From: Acanthaster planci
Taxonomy: Eukaryota > Echinodermata > Asteroidea > Valvatida > Acanthasteridae
NCBI RefSeq assembly: GCF_001949145.1
Contig: NW_019091518.1
Coordinates: 149,980 to 213,979, forward strand
Reading direction: 5' to 3'
Length of the DNA: 64,000 bases
The notes beneath the pieces are model-generated. The model was not told the DNA's origin, searched no databases, and saw only the letters and a list, made by a program, of their open reading frames with translations. Of the stretch, positions 35,701 to 47,900 are shown one piece after another (within the stretch, counting starts at the first letter, position 1; each line of letters opens with the position of its first letter). Position numbers and translations under genes: made by a program.

Positions 35701-38700
35701 ATATGATGTCAACATTATCTGGCCCTTCCAAACACCCCCCCCATAATTGTGCAACCTACGAGCAGCAACACTGGATTTGACTGCCCAGAATGCTACAAAG
35801 GCAACTTTATCCATCCCAGGAGGGTTCATATTTATACCAAATCTATCTATACCAGTTAGATGTTCTGGTGTATGCTTAAGGATTTATACAAAATGTAAAG
35901 TTTGGAAAGTCATACTTGGGTCAACTGCCCGCTCTTATGTGTTAGAAGTGGCATTCCAACTTTATAAGGTTGTTCTTACTTATCTGAATGAGCCATATTT
36001 CAAGTCTAGTGTTTCCAAAAGGGAGAGTGCTGATATGAGATTTTAAGAGTCACTATGAAGTATGGTTTGACTTGTTCTCTCCGTCCATTAAGTGTCAGCC
36101 AACAAGGATCAGTTCCGTGAGTTAGTCGCCGCTGCACGGGCACAGATGAACGCAGTCAAAAAGAAGTCCGGCAAAAAAGACACTGCTCAAGCCTCGACTT
36201 CCACCAAGACGTCTACCTCTGGTCTCAAAGAGGTTACGACCAAGAGCGGTCCAGCTTCCACTCTGGTTGAAAACTCGGCCATTCAAGAACTCGACGTTGT
36301 GGTCATCTTGGAGGATGAGGTCGAGAATAGGGGCGATGATAGCAGAACGTCAGAAGGCTCCGAAATCATAAATAATGATGGTGCAGAGTTGAACAGAACT
36401 GAATGTTTGTTCTCAGATGGAGAGGAGAATGAGCATGGAAGCAACGGGAGAATCAGCAACTGTGATACCGAAACGCCAGAGAATAATCCTTATGTCAAGC
36501 AAGGTGATTTCTCATCACATTATGAATTTAGAGCGTGTAAAATTGTAATTGTGTGTTAATACAAATAATTTATCAACACCACCATTTGCCTGTCTTTTGC
36601 CTAAATCCAACAACCTCTCCTATGCTAAAATCAACTCTTAGGTAAACTTTTCATATTTCTGTGGACTCGAGACCACCTCTTGCTATTCCGCATGGTGCCA
36701 GATATCACTGATATAAATATGCAGGTTTTCACAGTGGGTTGCTACACAGTTTGGGGTTTCTTTGTATCGTAGGAAAAAACATATCATGACTGAAAAACTT
36801 GCTGATTTTAGATTCTGATGTGGTGCTTGCTGAAGAGCCAAATAAAGTAGAGAGCAGCCATCCAATGAGTGGAGGCCTTTTGGATTCAGACACAGCAGCT
36901 GTCCACAATGGAATTGCTGAAGGTGCATTTTCTGGAGGTTTGGATTTAACAAGTAATCAGAGGCTTGTTTAGCACACTCTTGCTCAAAGTATTCACAGTG
37001 CTGTAGAGGCTTTGCGTGACAGTCATCTTATAGGACAGTTCTTTTGTTCAAAAGGTACGTACGAAAGACAATAGTGTATGATACAAGGGAACTGCCCTGC
37101 AAGATGGCTACCTTGCAAAGCTTCTTTAGTCAGGGTATAACAGTGCTAAACATCAAGGATGTGGAAAAAATGAAATATAAGGTTCAGAATTGTGAATATG
37201 GGATAACAGTTTATAAACGTCAAGCAAAAAGTCTTGAGACATTTTATGAACTGTTCAATCCAATGTGCTTAAGTTAGAGAAAATTTAATGTTTTCATGGG
37301 AGGCAGTCCCCAAGTTGAATTCTTTGCATTTTTTTTCCTTTGCACTTCCAGAGTCTGTTGAGCCATAGCTGTCAGACTGTTCAATAAGATTTTAATTGCA
37401 AGATGGCACCCCCGAAGTGAATGAACACTTAATTATCCAATTTCTGTGGGATTTCCTCATCAACAGTCTCAAACTTCTCTATCACTCTTGGTTTCTGGCA
37501 TTCATAAATAACATTCTTTGAGAAAACTTACACTACCCGTTTCTGCCTTGCATTTTTTTGATGGTGACACAGATTTAGTAGCTGGTTTCTCTGGGTCTGG
37601 TATTCACCAGCAGTCTGACTGTAAAATTTTGGTTCCATCCTCGCCAAGCGTTGCATCAAAGGACGGGACAAATGAAAGTCAGTCGCAGAGCATATCAGCA
37701 AGGGAGGTAAGGCCACGTGAACTATCTGGCTGTGGATGGTAATTACACGCATCTATGGGAAGTGGCTTAAGGCAAAAAACCATGGCTTCCTTAGATACTT
37801 TCGCTGTTTCCGGTCGTAGCCTGGTATTTGACCACAGCTTGAGCTTTTCTGGGCTCTTTCTCACAATTCCTATTTTTTGTTCCGCTTGGCATAGTGGTTG
37901 GCATAGTGATTCTTTCCTCACCTTCCACCTCTGAGGGCTTGGGTTCGAATCCACATGTGGATTGGGTTTTCAGTCCCTACCTGATTCTGTGGGTTTTTCC
38001 CAGAATATTCCTCTAGGGTTTTCCCCCCATCTCTGAAAACTAACTGCTTCTCCTCTCTACAGGTTTCTTCAGGCTTGCAAGCTATAGTACCTAGGGTACT
38101 TTTAAGGAATCCTTGGTGTCATTACCAGAAATAAATCACAACTGACAATCATTTACTGAAAGTGTAGACTGCCATATTGATTGTTCCAAAAGTGTGTAAA
38201 CCCAGACCACGGAAAACATTGTGGTGCCATGAATCAAAAGATTTTTCATCTGAGTGATGACTGTTAACTTTCTTTTGTGTCACCATCATTAGAACAAGAG
38301 TGAAACCTCTAGCCTGAGTAGTGACCCTGCGCCTGATTCTCAAGACCTTCTGTGTATTCCTGAAAGGTAGTGATGACCCCATCGATTTTGTGAACTTGTT
38401 GAATTCACAGCGTTAAATTCAGTCTGCCCTTGGTGGTTTATTAAAATGTGGCCACTGTTGTAAACATACACAAGAACTGGAATCATTTCAAAGTATGGGT
38501 CATTTCAAAATATCTGATGATCATTGTTGTAGTCAAGACCATCATAAGACCAGTTACAAGTAACTGGGTTCCGGGTTAACAGTGGCAAAGGAATACCTTT
38601 GTTGCAGCTCATTTGAAGAGCTTGTAACTTGAATTTAGACTGGAGGTCTTGTGATGGGTATTTCTTTTGATGGTCTCAACTTAAACACTACAGGCAATTT

Positions 38701-39247
38701 CAAACGAGCCCAAGCATGGACAAAAGTTAGTATTAAACGCTTCATTTTCAAGGAAAGAAAGACTGATAATAGGTAATTCCAGAAATTAGGGATCTAAAAG
38801 TGTGACATTTTCATGTCCCTGTTACATCTGACCTTTGTTATTTGACATGAAAATATCACGGGAATCGATTTCAAACTAGAACTCTTTGTTTGGCAGGGGA
38901 TTTGCGTTAGTTCATCACTCTTGGAAATCAGAAAATGTGTTCTGAACTTACAAAATCGTATGTCAGATGTGACAGGGACACAAAAAAGAATGGACCCCTT
39001 ATTTCTGGAATTACCCTAATACCATTCTTTCTGAAGCCCTCAAGATGAACTTGATGTGAAGAGATCACGAGAGTTCATCTCAACTTTTCTCTCTTTCGAC
39101 AGCCCTTTGTCTGTCGTGGCTGAGACAAGGCGCCGTAAACGGAAGAAGCAAGACTGTGGTAGCAATGCCAGCGACAGCGGCAGCTCATTTGGAGACGGGG
39201 ACACCGTGTTGAGACGTAGTAAGAGAGAAAGAAAGACTGTTAAGTAG
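29786..39247 (+). CDS. RAD18: E3 ubiquitin-protein ligase RAD18 (post-replication repair)
   Basis: RAD18 pairs with the E2 RAD6 to monoubiquitinate PCNA at stalled forks and start translesion synthesis in the nucleus. Exons are 29786-29836, 30277-30358, 31141-31273, 31746-31857, 32040-32469, 32998-33097, 33794-33902, 34666-34738, 35199-35275, 35615-35675, 36093-36503, 36812-36922 (or to 36937), 37573-37706, 38293-38366 and 39037-39247. Phases agree throughout, giving 722 or 727 residues against 495 in human; the excess is low-complexity linker. The RING finger spans residues 25-63 (C25, C28, C41, H43, C46, C49, C60, C63). The UBZ4 zinc finger is C272, C275, H287, C291. A SAP domain follows (KLVPDKDLKKKMREYNLS), then the RAD6-binding helix region (ANKDQFRELVAAARAQM). 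Two SUMO-interacting-like stretches, VIDIS (about 208-212) and VVVIL (about 478-482), sit in acidic surroundings. The tail is basic (RRRKRKK, RRSKRERK). Exons 12-14 are less conserved and less certain. The gene is divergent from TIMM17 and converges on PRPF18. Confidence 0.95.
30795..30935 (+). repeat. Degenerate AAAAAGCTGA simple repeat in a RAD18 intron
   Basis: AGCTGA preceded by A-runs recurs at least six times here at irregular distances (for example CAGCTGAAAAAGG, AAAAAAGCTGAAATC, AAAAAGCTGAGG). It looks like an eroded A-rich minisatellite and carries no coding potential. Confidence 0.6.
32385..32462 (+). repeat. In-frame 21-bp coding repeat in RAD18 exon 5
   Basis: Units start at 32385, 32406, 32427 and (partial) 32448. 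Each encodes a seven-residue motif close to PSGSQTT and stays in frame because 21 is a multiple of three. The second and third units differ by one base, so the expansion is recent. It lies in the linker between the RING and UBZ domains. Confidence 0.9.
33995..34203. mobile_element. Foldback/MITE-like element, copy 1, in a RAD18 intron
   Basis: Ends GTCAAGACC (33995-34003) and GGTCTTGAC (34195-34203) are exact inverted repeats, and many CAAGACC/GGTCTTG blocks fill both subterminal regions. The interior (34084-34154) closely matches 38588-38655, which lies in a second element with related ends. It has no coding capacity. Confidence 0.7.
34334..34410 (+). mobile_element. tRNA-derived SINE-like sequence
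   Basis: AAGCTCAGTGGTCAAGTGG resembles a Pol III A box and GGGTTCGAATCC (34394-34405) is a perfect B box, with spacing as in a tRNA gene. The T-arm and acceptor stems do not pair properly, so it is not an intact tRNA. It lies 130 bases after the MITE at 33995-34203 in the same RAD18 intron. Confidence 0.6.
37885..38060 (+). mobile_element. tRNA-derived SINE
   Basis: A tRNA-like head (CTTGGCATAGTGGTTGGCATAG, then GGGTTCGAATCC at 37941-37952 as B box) is followed by a body with TGTGGGTTTTTCCCAG and TAGGGTTTTCCCCCCATCT. That body resembles the GTGGGTTTTCCC-rich section of many invertebrate SINEs. It lies in the RAD18 intron after 37706. The right end is approximate. Confidence 0.65.
38532..38680. 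mobile_element. Foldback/MITE-like element, copy 2, in a RAD18 intron
   Basis: It starts with AGTCAAGACC, identical to the right end of copy 1 read backwards, and ends in a worn GGTCTCAAC. The shared interior includes TTTGTTGCAGCTCATTTGAA and ACTGGAGGTCTTGTG. It is about 60 bp shorter than copy 1. Confidence 0.65.
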
Positions 39248-41995
39248 GCGGATGTTTCAACAGGCACATTGTTTACACTCATGCCAGTGCCTAATGGCTT
39301 CGTACGTGAACTAACGAGGGCAGTCTGTGTAGTATAATAGGGGGGGGGCAAAGGGTGTGGTCAAAGGATTCATACATGCTGTTTATTAATGAACAATTGA
39401 CTTAATGCTCACTTGGGAAGAGATTAGCCACACAGTGAGTGAAATGAGATTGGTTCCAAGTCTCTTTATTATGTTCTAGAATCAAAAGACAGTGCGAGCA
39501 CCTGCCCAGAAGTAATGTGGACCATACTGGTTCACTTGCTCTCTCATCAGCTGGTAACCTACAAGAGTCATTGAGTACTAGGGACATGCTTTACTTGGCA
39601 GCAATGGCTTAAGTGTCACTACCAATCCCTGTGCAGGGAGTGTGCATTGTGAACGACACGTGCATTTATCATGAGAAAACCCAGACGCTCATTTTTTCCA
39701 ACTTGAAAACATTATGCATGTCTTATGTGATCATGCCTCATTGTTTTCCTGCCCGTTATCAATTGAAGTGTCAACCTGTTCCTTGATTTTTGCATTCATC
39801 ACATCTTCGTCATTTGATAAACGGTTTTCAATGCCTCATTTAATGCTATTTAAATATCATGTATGCTTCAGAAACAATTGAAATTTTAGGACGTTGAAAT
39901 GGGCATTCACAAACAGCAACTAATTATTTCAAGGTTTATTTTATTCAATTTATTTCAAGGAAGATTTGGACCATTGTTCAATGATGATGTGTATGCCGTC
40001 TTTTATTTTGCTGTCAAAAAGAATTGTTTCCTGGTGCATATTTTGCTGATGCATGCTTTGCAAAGCAGTGGTAAAAAAAAGATGAACAATTTTACTTGTC
40101 CCCATTAGCTGTAATCTGCTCAAGGTGAGAACGGGACAGCATTGCTTTTGCGTGGCAATGACAGCATTTTCAGTGAAATCTCTGGTCATTTCTTGCAGCA
40201 ACAAACTGATGGCATGAACAGGCCACATTGTGTTTACGAATAAAGAGCACTTTTATGAATAAATTTACAGTCATCTTTATTCATTGTAGGCTTTACATCA
40301 TTAGATATGTCCTTTGTTATTCATAGAATATATCACAATAACCAGAAATGAAAATTAATCCTTACCAACCCAGATGAGAAAAATTAACATTATTTTGAGG
40401 TATTTTGTCTAGTTTGGACTGGAAGGACTGTACTTAAGAGCCTGGCATCATAATTTTGTCCCAAGGTAAAAAAAAAAGCATTATGTTACTGTAACACCCT
40501 TTGATTTGATATTTTTCACACTGCAAACTGCATGATCATTCGTATTCCTTCATGGTGCACCTTGCAAAGCTTTAAACATGATCAAATACAGATACCTTCC
40601 TGGCCAAAATGCCTGGAGACTTTCTGATAACAGCTCATCATACAATTATCCTGTAAAATGTATGTACAAACCACAATGTACATGAAGTGCATGTTAAGCT
40701 GCACATCAACAGGGCTTTTTGGGGGGGAGGGGTTAAAAATACCATACACTATTGTCTTTGTAAAATACAAAGCAAAGTAATATTTGAAAGAAGTCTTTGT
40801 CTGTGAATCTGCATTATTTACGGAAAGAAATTTCTGAGATTCGAAAACAGTTGACGGAAAACATCTACATGTACAACAAATTCAGTGTGAAGATCTAAAT
40901 AATATTTTACATACATATATGCAGATTTAGGAAAAAGACAGCTGGAAAATGTGATTCAAAATACAAGCTTTGGGCCTACGTCCCTAGCATTTTTTCCAGA
41001 GGATGAAATACCCTAAACTTGGGAAAAACCGTGAAGTTTGTTTCGCCATGAGAAATTTTTAAGACCCTGTACCAATTGTCTACCTCAGAGGGAAGGTAAA
41101 TGAAAATGCAATACTATGCTTGAATCGAGCAAGTTCCTACTTCTACTAGAAATAATATTTGGACAATCTGCTGTGTAGAACCATACTTTTACTTGGCAAA
41201 GACAGTCTTTTGATGGGAAATTCCCTCGCATACAGGTTAATTTGGATTTTGGTACAGGACACGCTGAGCACGCACGACCGATTTCTGTTGAAATGTAAGA
41301 GCTTAGTATGTGAGCCCAGCACCTTGTCGAAACAATTCCCACCAACCTGTGGAACGTTCTATGTACTGGATTACAATACTTCAACCCTGGAAACTTATAG
41401 AGTGGGGAATTTACTGTAATTCACTCAAAGTGAGTAATGTCTCAATGCACATTCAGTGCACACTTCAAAATAATGGCAATAGGAGCAGATCAGACCCAAT
41501 GAATTAGACTCGGACATGTAACTAGGACTTTAACAAAAACAAGAAATTCAAATTTTTGCAAGACTTTGTAGAGTGTTTCTTCAATTTTCAATGGCATGAG
41601 TGCAAAATGAAAAAACCAAAGAAATGAGCTGATCCGAGCAAAAGTTCCATGCCTGTAGACAGCCTGCACTGAGTGTTCCCTACACATGCACCAGGTCAAA
41701 AACCTGTAGTTTCCATAAGAAAAGACTTTCCACTGCTGGGGACTGCATATTTGTGCATGCAGTGGGTCGATTTTTAAATGAAGATTTAATGTTGAGGTGA
41801 CATGCAAAAGATTGGACTGCAGAAGAACCACATATCACTGTAGTACAGATGTTCACCTCTTGCATCCTTCAAATGTACGTGCACAGTTTCATAGAACCCT
41901 CTCAACAGAAGAACTTTACTGCCTAATTCCAAATGCCAAGATGACGACAGCATTGCTTTACTTGAAACATCGTCCCTTCACTGAAGGAGACATTG
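39248..41995. other. Convergent spacer with the 3' UTRs of RAD18 and PRPF18
   Basis: No coding exon is visible on either strand between the RAD18 stop and the PRPF18 stop. The only clear signals are the opposing polyadenylation hexamers at 40239-40281. The rest is AT-rich unique-looking sequence. Confidence 0.6.
40239..40281. terminator. Opposing polyadenylation signals of RAD18 and PRPF18
   Basis: Plus-strand AATAAA occurs at 40239-40244 and 40258-40263, and the minus-strand hexamer (TTTATT) at 40276-40281. They would give 3' UTRs of about 1.0 kb for RAD18 and 1.7 kb for PRPF18. Assignment is inference from position; other hexamers exist nearby. Confidence 0.4.
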
Positions 41996-44900
41996 TCAGT
42001 GTTCAATGATATCGCTCTTGACGTACTCCACGCTTTTGGATGGGTCTGTCGGAAAATGCCTCTGGCACTGGGTCATCAATCTCTTCAGTGCCTGGAGGTA
42101 AAGAGATCACAGAATCCAAACGGAGCACTTGTCAAGCAAACATGATCACTCCCATGTGGGTCAGGCTACTTGAAACTGATGGCAAAAACACTGAAAAGAC
42201 CTGGAAACTTTGACCGTTCCTGTACCATTTGGAATACTATCAAACACAGTACATTGCGAGAAGGCAATACATGAAACGAACATCAGATGTCTCATAGCAA
42301 CAAGCTACTACCCATTAGCATGGTCAACAAGTTTTACAAATAGTAAAGACTGGTCGTCCTCGGCTATTTTTCTTTGGCAATAGCAAAGGTTACTGACTGA
42401 CTCGACAAAGCTGTGAACATCCGCAGTGGACTGTTTCTAAAGATTCAAGACTTTGGGCAATATGTCGACATGCCTGAACTTGATGTGAACAAACTACACA
42501 GGATACACCTACCTGAATAAACTTTCTTTGCGTTTCATCATTAAGCACATCTGTGGTCAACGACTTAAGGAAAGAGAATGATAAAGATAATAGAAACTGA
42601 CAGCAAAATTAAACAGTGTCTGCCGCCAAGTGTTGGAACAGCGGCAAGTCTAGCATGCCATCCAGTGTTCCGGCCACAATTAAAACTAGAAAACTCTCAG
42701 AACAGCTCCTACCATGCACTTGCCAAGTCCTAGCCACACCCTCCTATTTCAACAGATAAAACAGCAGGTGAAGAACAGCTTCAGTATTTCTCCATATCCA
42801 TCTGAACCCCCCCCCCGGATTGATTAAAACAATTTCAAAGGATACGAGCCACGTTCTTGGAGAAGATCTTCTCTCTGCCTGTACGGGCATGGATTCCCAC
42901 CATGGTCACTCCGATGGGCCAAGGGGCATTACCAATAGCCATCTGAAGGTACGTGTCACTGGCCTGGGAGGGAAAACATGACTGGGTCAGTTTTAAAATG
43001 ATCTGCTTGACCACAAGCTCCGTCGGCATAAGAACAAACCTAATATTAATATAATATAATATAATATTTCACACACATGCATATACCTCCTTTCCACTGT
43101 GGAATATCACTACAACTGTAAATTCTTGCATTTTGTTTTTCAATGTAACCCTATAACAATTCTAACACACCTGTTGTAATTTTGAGTAAGTACAGAGTAT
43201 GAGTTTGTTGTTAGGGGCTGTCTATGTCATGCTAATAAAGACAGTTCTCACCGCTGAGAGTGTTGTTAACCTGAAAATCACAGAGAAGCGATTGACAGGT
43301 GTTTGGCTGGGCAAATATGACATACCTTGACATAGTCTCTGTCCAGCATGTATCTGATAATGTTCACCAAGCTCTCCAGCAGGTCAGGAGCTAAAGACTG
43401 TAACACAAACATTGGGTAATGTTAGACCTTTTTCACAGAAGATTCATCCCTCAGTAAATACAGACTAGAGTGGAGTCTAGGCTTGCCAAGCACTACTGTT
43501 CTTGGGTTTACTTCAAAAGCATCTCCAAAGTCAGAACACACCTGTTCCCACTGGAATGCTCCTTTATGGAACTCGACAGTGAGTTTCCAATGCATATTGG
43601 CTGTGTTACTGGGAGTGTTCTAAATGGGTACAGGCCATTCCCAAGTAAAGCATTCGGGTTATACCTGTTGTTCCCTTGTTGTTCCCAGTAGGAAGTCAGG
43701 TAATGCTGAATTATACAAGCAATGTATTTTTTAATAACATTCCAACTTCTGGAGTGCTCTGGAGGCAATCCATACCGTATGTGTCTGCAACAAGATCTAC
43801 TCAAATTCTGAATACATTAACCCCTTCGCGCTGGGAAGCGGCTAGAGCCACCGTAAAAATTGAGATCCTCAGCCCGCTTTTCAGCTATTATTCTCGACCC
43901 ACGCTCGAGCGAACACAGTGAAAGAAGGCAGACCCTGGCTCTTGTATATATGGTGATTGGCCTTTGTGTGTAGCCCAGAAATGTAAAGACCGAATTTGCA
44001 TCATAATCACCAGCTTCACAATAGTCCCCACTTTGAAAGGAGGCAACGGGAATGTGGAAGCATGAGTAGAGCCGCATGCCACCAAACAATCAGCCTTTTC
44101 ACTGCGTAATTCAAAGCGTGCAGAGCACGTAGGGCCACAAACCAAGAATTTGCGGTTTGGCAGGTGGCCTTCGTGGCCAAGCGAGGCTGGAATTCTTGGA
44201 GTTGGCTTTCGGAAAGAAATTCCCGTCGTTAAGGGGTTAATAAGAAAAAGACTCCTACATCTCAAGCAATATGCACTACCATTTGATTAGATTCTTCTGA
44301 CCTGTTTCTTGAGCTTTCTAAGGAGCGGCTGGAGGTAGGCTTTTGTCTGACTGTAGGTGGCGCTCTCCAATTTGCCCCTGTTACTGCGCTTCACGTGTTC
44401 TTCTCGCCGGTTCAGCTCTTGGGCCCACATCTTCAGCAAGAACTGCAGATTACAACAAAATCACACTATGATAGAAGTCTCATTCCTAAATATCTCTACT
44501 CGACAGAGAGCTTGACAATGTACAGCAAGTCAATAACACAGCACGTCAACAATATGTATATATCTGACATAAATAAACGTGTAGGTGTAGCGTACTAAAA
44601 AATCCACATGTGGATGAACGACAATGGTTTTACTACATGTGAATTTACTTGAGAATTAGGTCTATCAAATTATAACGAGGGTAATATAGTAATGACCACT
44701 TCACTGTTTATTAAAAGAATAATCTTGGATTTGCTGTGACTAGGGTTAAATATTAAATGACACAATCTATATATGCAACAACAAAAACATGCTCTTAAAA
44801 GATATTTCATTCATCAGAAGAGTCAAGATTTTCTAAACTTCTAATTTACAACAAAGGGCAAAAATTTTACATAATTGTGTGTGTGTGTATGATATATACC

Positions 44901-47900
44901 AGGGAACAAGTCCTGTGCTTGTGTCAGCTTGGCCTGTGCATGCTCCGAAAAATATTTCTTAAACATCTACTGGGTGTTACGGTAGAAAAGCTGAAGTAAT
45001 TAGCAGGAAATAACTTTAAGCGGTCCAGCGGTCAACTTCCTGAAAGCTGTCATGTCAAATTTTCTTCTTAGGGAGGGTTTAGGGGCTGCTAGTTATCAGA
45101 CGCTGCACTCGCTGGGTTTATGTTGGGAGGGTAGGGAGGGCCCTAGATCGGAAAAACGATGATGGCTACAGACAACGCAAGGGCATCCAGGCACACTGAT
45201 AAGAGTCTTTACTCAAGCACCAAATTAGTACTTGGAATAATTTCAATTTTTAACACCTCATCCACAGATTCTGTATCTTAATTAACTGGCCGAGAGCTGG
45301 TCACGCAGCATTTTTCTATTTTGGGCTGTGTTGCTGTGCATGACCACAAGAATCTGTAGTAACCAAAATACGATACTCACAGCAACCAATATTACATACA
45401 CAAGACAACTGGTACTGTGTCCAAAACGCATACAGTCCAAAGTGCAAGTGCTACAGAACTGGGTTCATACACTTTGAGAAGAGGTTGTTTAGAAAAATTT
45501 TCAACAAATTTTGTATTCAAACAGAAACTTACTTTAATTGTATTTAGATTAAATTCAAATATTATTTCTTAACAACAGCAGAATCTAAGAGAGTGATATT
45601 ACTCCCCAATCGGCGAAAAGAAAGACAGGTGGTTACAAGCGGATTCTTGCACGCGTTCTGCATGTACGCAACGACCATACATGCCGGAGTAAATTAGTTA
45701 CGCGTACTCAGCGTGCTCTACGTCAAATGCACATATACTTGCGCGCCTCATGGCGTGCCTACGGGTGAGTACCCAAAAAAACCACGCCCTCTTTTGTTCC
45801 ACTCAGAGCGGATAAAGCAAATATTGATTGTTTATCCAGTGCATATTTCTATTCACTTTTTTATGCAAGAGATGAATTATTGCTGGAAATGTTTGTGGTA
45901 TTCCATATCTCAGATTTACTGATAAAATTTGAAATGTTCCCAGTGCAAAGTATTCCAAAACCCTTCAGCAACAAATCACATGTTACACACAAAGGGAAGG
46001 CGACATCATATGGTGGCTGTCAATACCTTGATGAACCACGTGATAACTCTGCCGTCCAGCTGTTCATCTCCTTGCCCCATCCCGGCCGACATCTCGATGA
46101 TGTCATCGATGGTGGAGCCGTCATCCTCGTACTTGATGTCGTAGGCCCTGTTGGGGACGTCCTCCCCCTGCAGCTTTACCATTTCCTCCAGGTACTGCTG
46201 GTCCACTTTGTCCATCGCCTCCTTGAAGTCATTCCTCAAACCCTGTAGGAGTGGAGACGGGCAAATACGAGGAGGAACTTGAGACTGGTCCCAACAGGAT
46301 TAGCAGTACATGCATGTAGTAGCCAGCAGGAGTATCCACTCTTGTGTGATATTCAGAGCTGGGCGAAAGCTTAGGTTCACATAGTATCCAGCAGTACAGC
46401 TAGAAGTTTTCCATGTGGTGACGCATTAGACAACAACTGATTCTTTTCAAACTTGATACATGTGTCCCTGTTTAGAACACGCCATGCCCAGCAATCCCGA
46501 GTCTTCATATCTTCCAATTTTAATCTTCCTCACCCATCCTCAGAGGGGGTGTAGGAATAAATACGGGTATTTTTTTTCTAGAAAATTGAAATACTTTTTT
46601 CCTTCCTCTTGTCACTTTTCTCTTGATTTTTCTTAAGTAGTCATTTGTAATTCAACTACCCAATCCCACAGTTTTGCCATGACACTGATGACGTACAACC
46701 ACGTGCCCACAGCAGAAAGGCAAAGAACCAGGCCCCTAAGTTATTAAGATAGGAATGATGAGAATGAATATTTAATTTTTTCCAGTTCTTATTAGCACTG
46801 ACTCTGACACTTTTGTCAAATTTGACAATCTAACCTTGTTGATTTCAGGTGCCAACATTTCATAACGACGTAGCCGGAAGAATGCCTCGGCGTCTGTCTC
46901 GCCAAACAATCTGATCGGTTCCTGCCTCTCCCTCAGCCGTTTGATGACCTGGCGATCACAAGACAAAAAAGTCAGCTTTGTAAGTCAGTCAGATCTCCAC
47001 CCGATTACCCAACAGGAGTGTAGTCATGCAATACAGCGTGCTTTTTCCACTGCCAAGTACTGAGCTGTTTGTTGTGAACACAGAAGAGATATTGACTGTA
47101 CACAGCAAGTGAATTTATTGATGGGACTTGGGGTGTGGATAACACACATGTACATGTAAACAATACTTTAAAATGAAGCATCAGTAAAGAAGAACTGAAA
47201 AATGCTCAGCACGTACTGGGGAAGTTATTTTTGTCTTAGAGTCTTATTTTTTTTTATTATTTATTCACACTCTCTCTTTTCTTTTGGTATTTTCTGTTCA
47301 ATGTCTTTGTCATTCAGGTTTATCCCCATCCAAACACCCTACTAACTGGTGGTTGAGTACTCAACGACAACCCTGCTGCCTGAGCCACAGTATGGGGATG
47401 TACTATTCCTGTCAACGGGGGACTGATACGAAACCGCCTGAGGCTATCTACGTCGATGGACACAGCCATCATCTGCGGCATTACATTTAAACAAGACACA
47501 AAAAGTGACTTTAGCTCCCCAAATTCTTGATCTTACTGAAACATACTGCAGGTGAATGTGATCAGGGCGCTGTATAAGAACTACAGGAGCTTCTGAATAT
47601 CGTATTCTTAAAATAAAAGTGACGAGGGCAGAATAGTTCCAGCCTAATTTTCTGATTCACCAATTATAAGATCAACATATCAGTCAGTATACATGTACAC
47701 CGTACTGAGTATTCCGTGGTTTCAGTTTCCACAATTCATTTTCCAGATTACAAACAAATGTCAGCATCTTCTTCTCACCTCCTGTCTTGACAAAGTCACC
47801 AGATTGGGATCCATTGTCTCTGTGGATTCTCTCCGTTTACTTTCTTCTTTTGTCTCCTTTGAATGAGTACTGTCATCCTAAGCAAAAAAAAAACACCAGT

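Noticed and set aside
42828-42845. PRPF18 ending at the TGA directly after NVARIL
   Set aside because: Splicing at the GT at 42845-42844 (minus strand) into the exons at 42550-42513 and 42091-41996 restores the conserved [10 protein letters not shown] and FPTDPSK C-terminus.
43888-44265. 125-codon minus-strand open frame
   Set aside because: It lies almost wholly inside the TTAA-flanked MITE, crosses its end, and shows no known domain or transposase motif.
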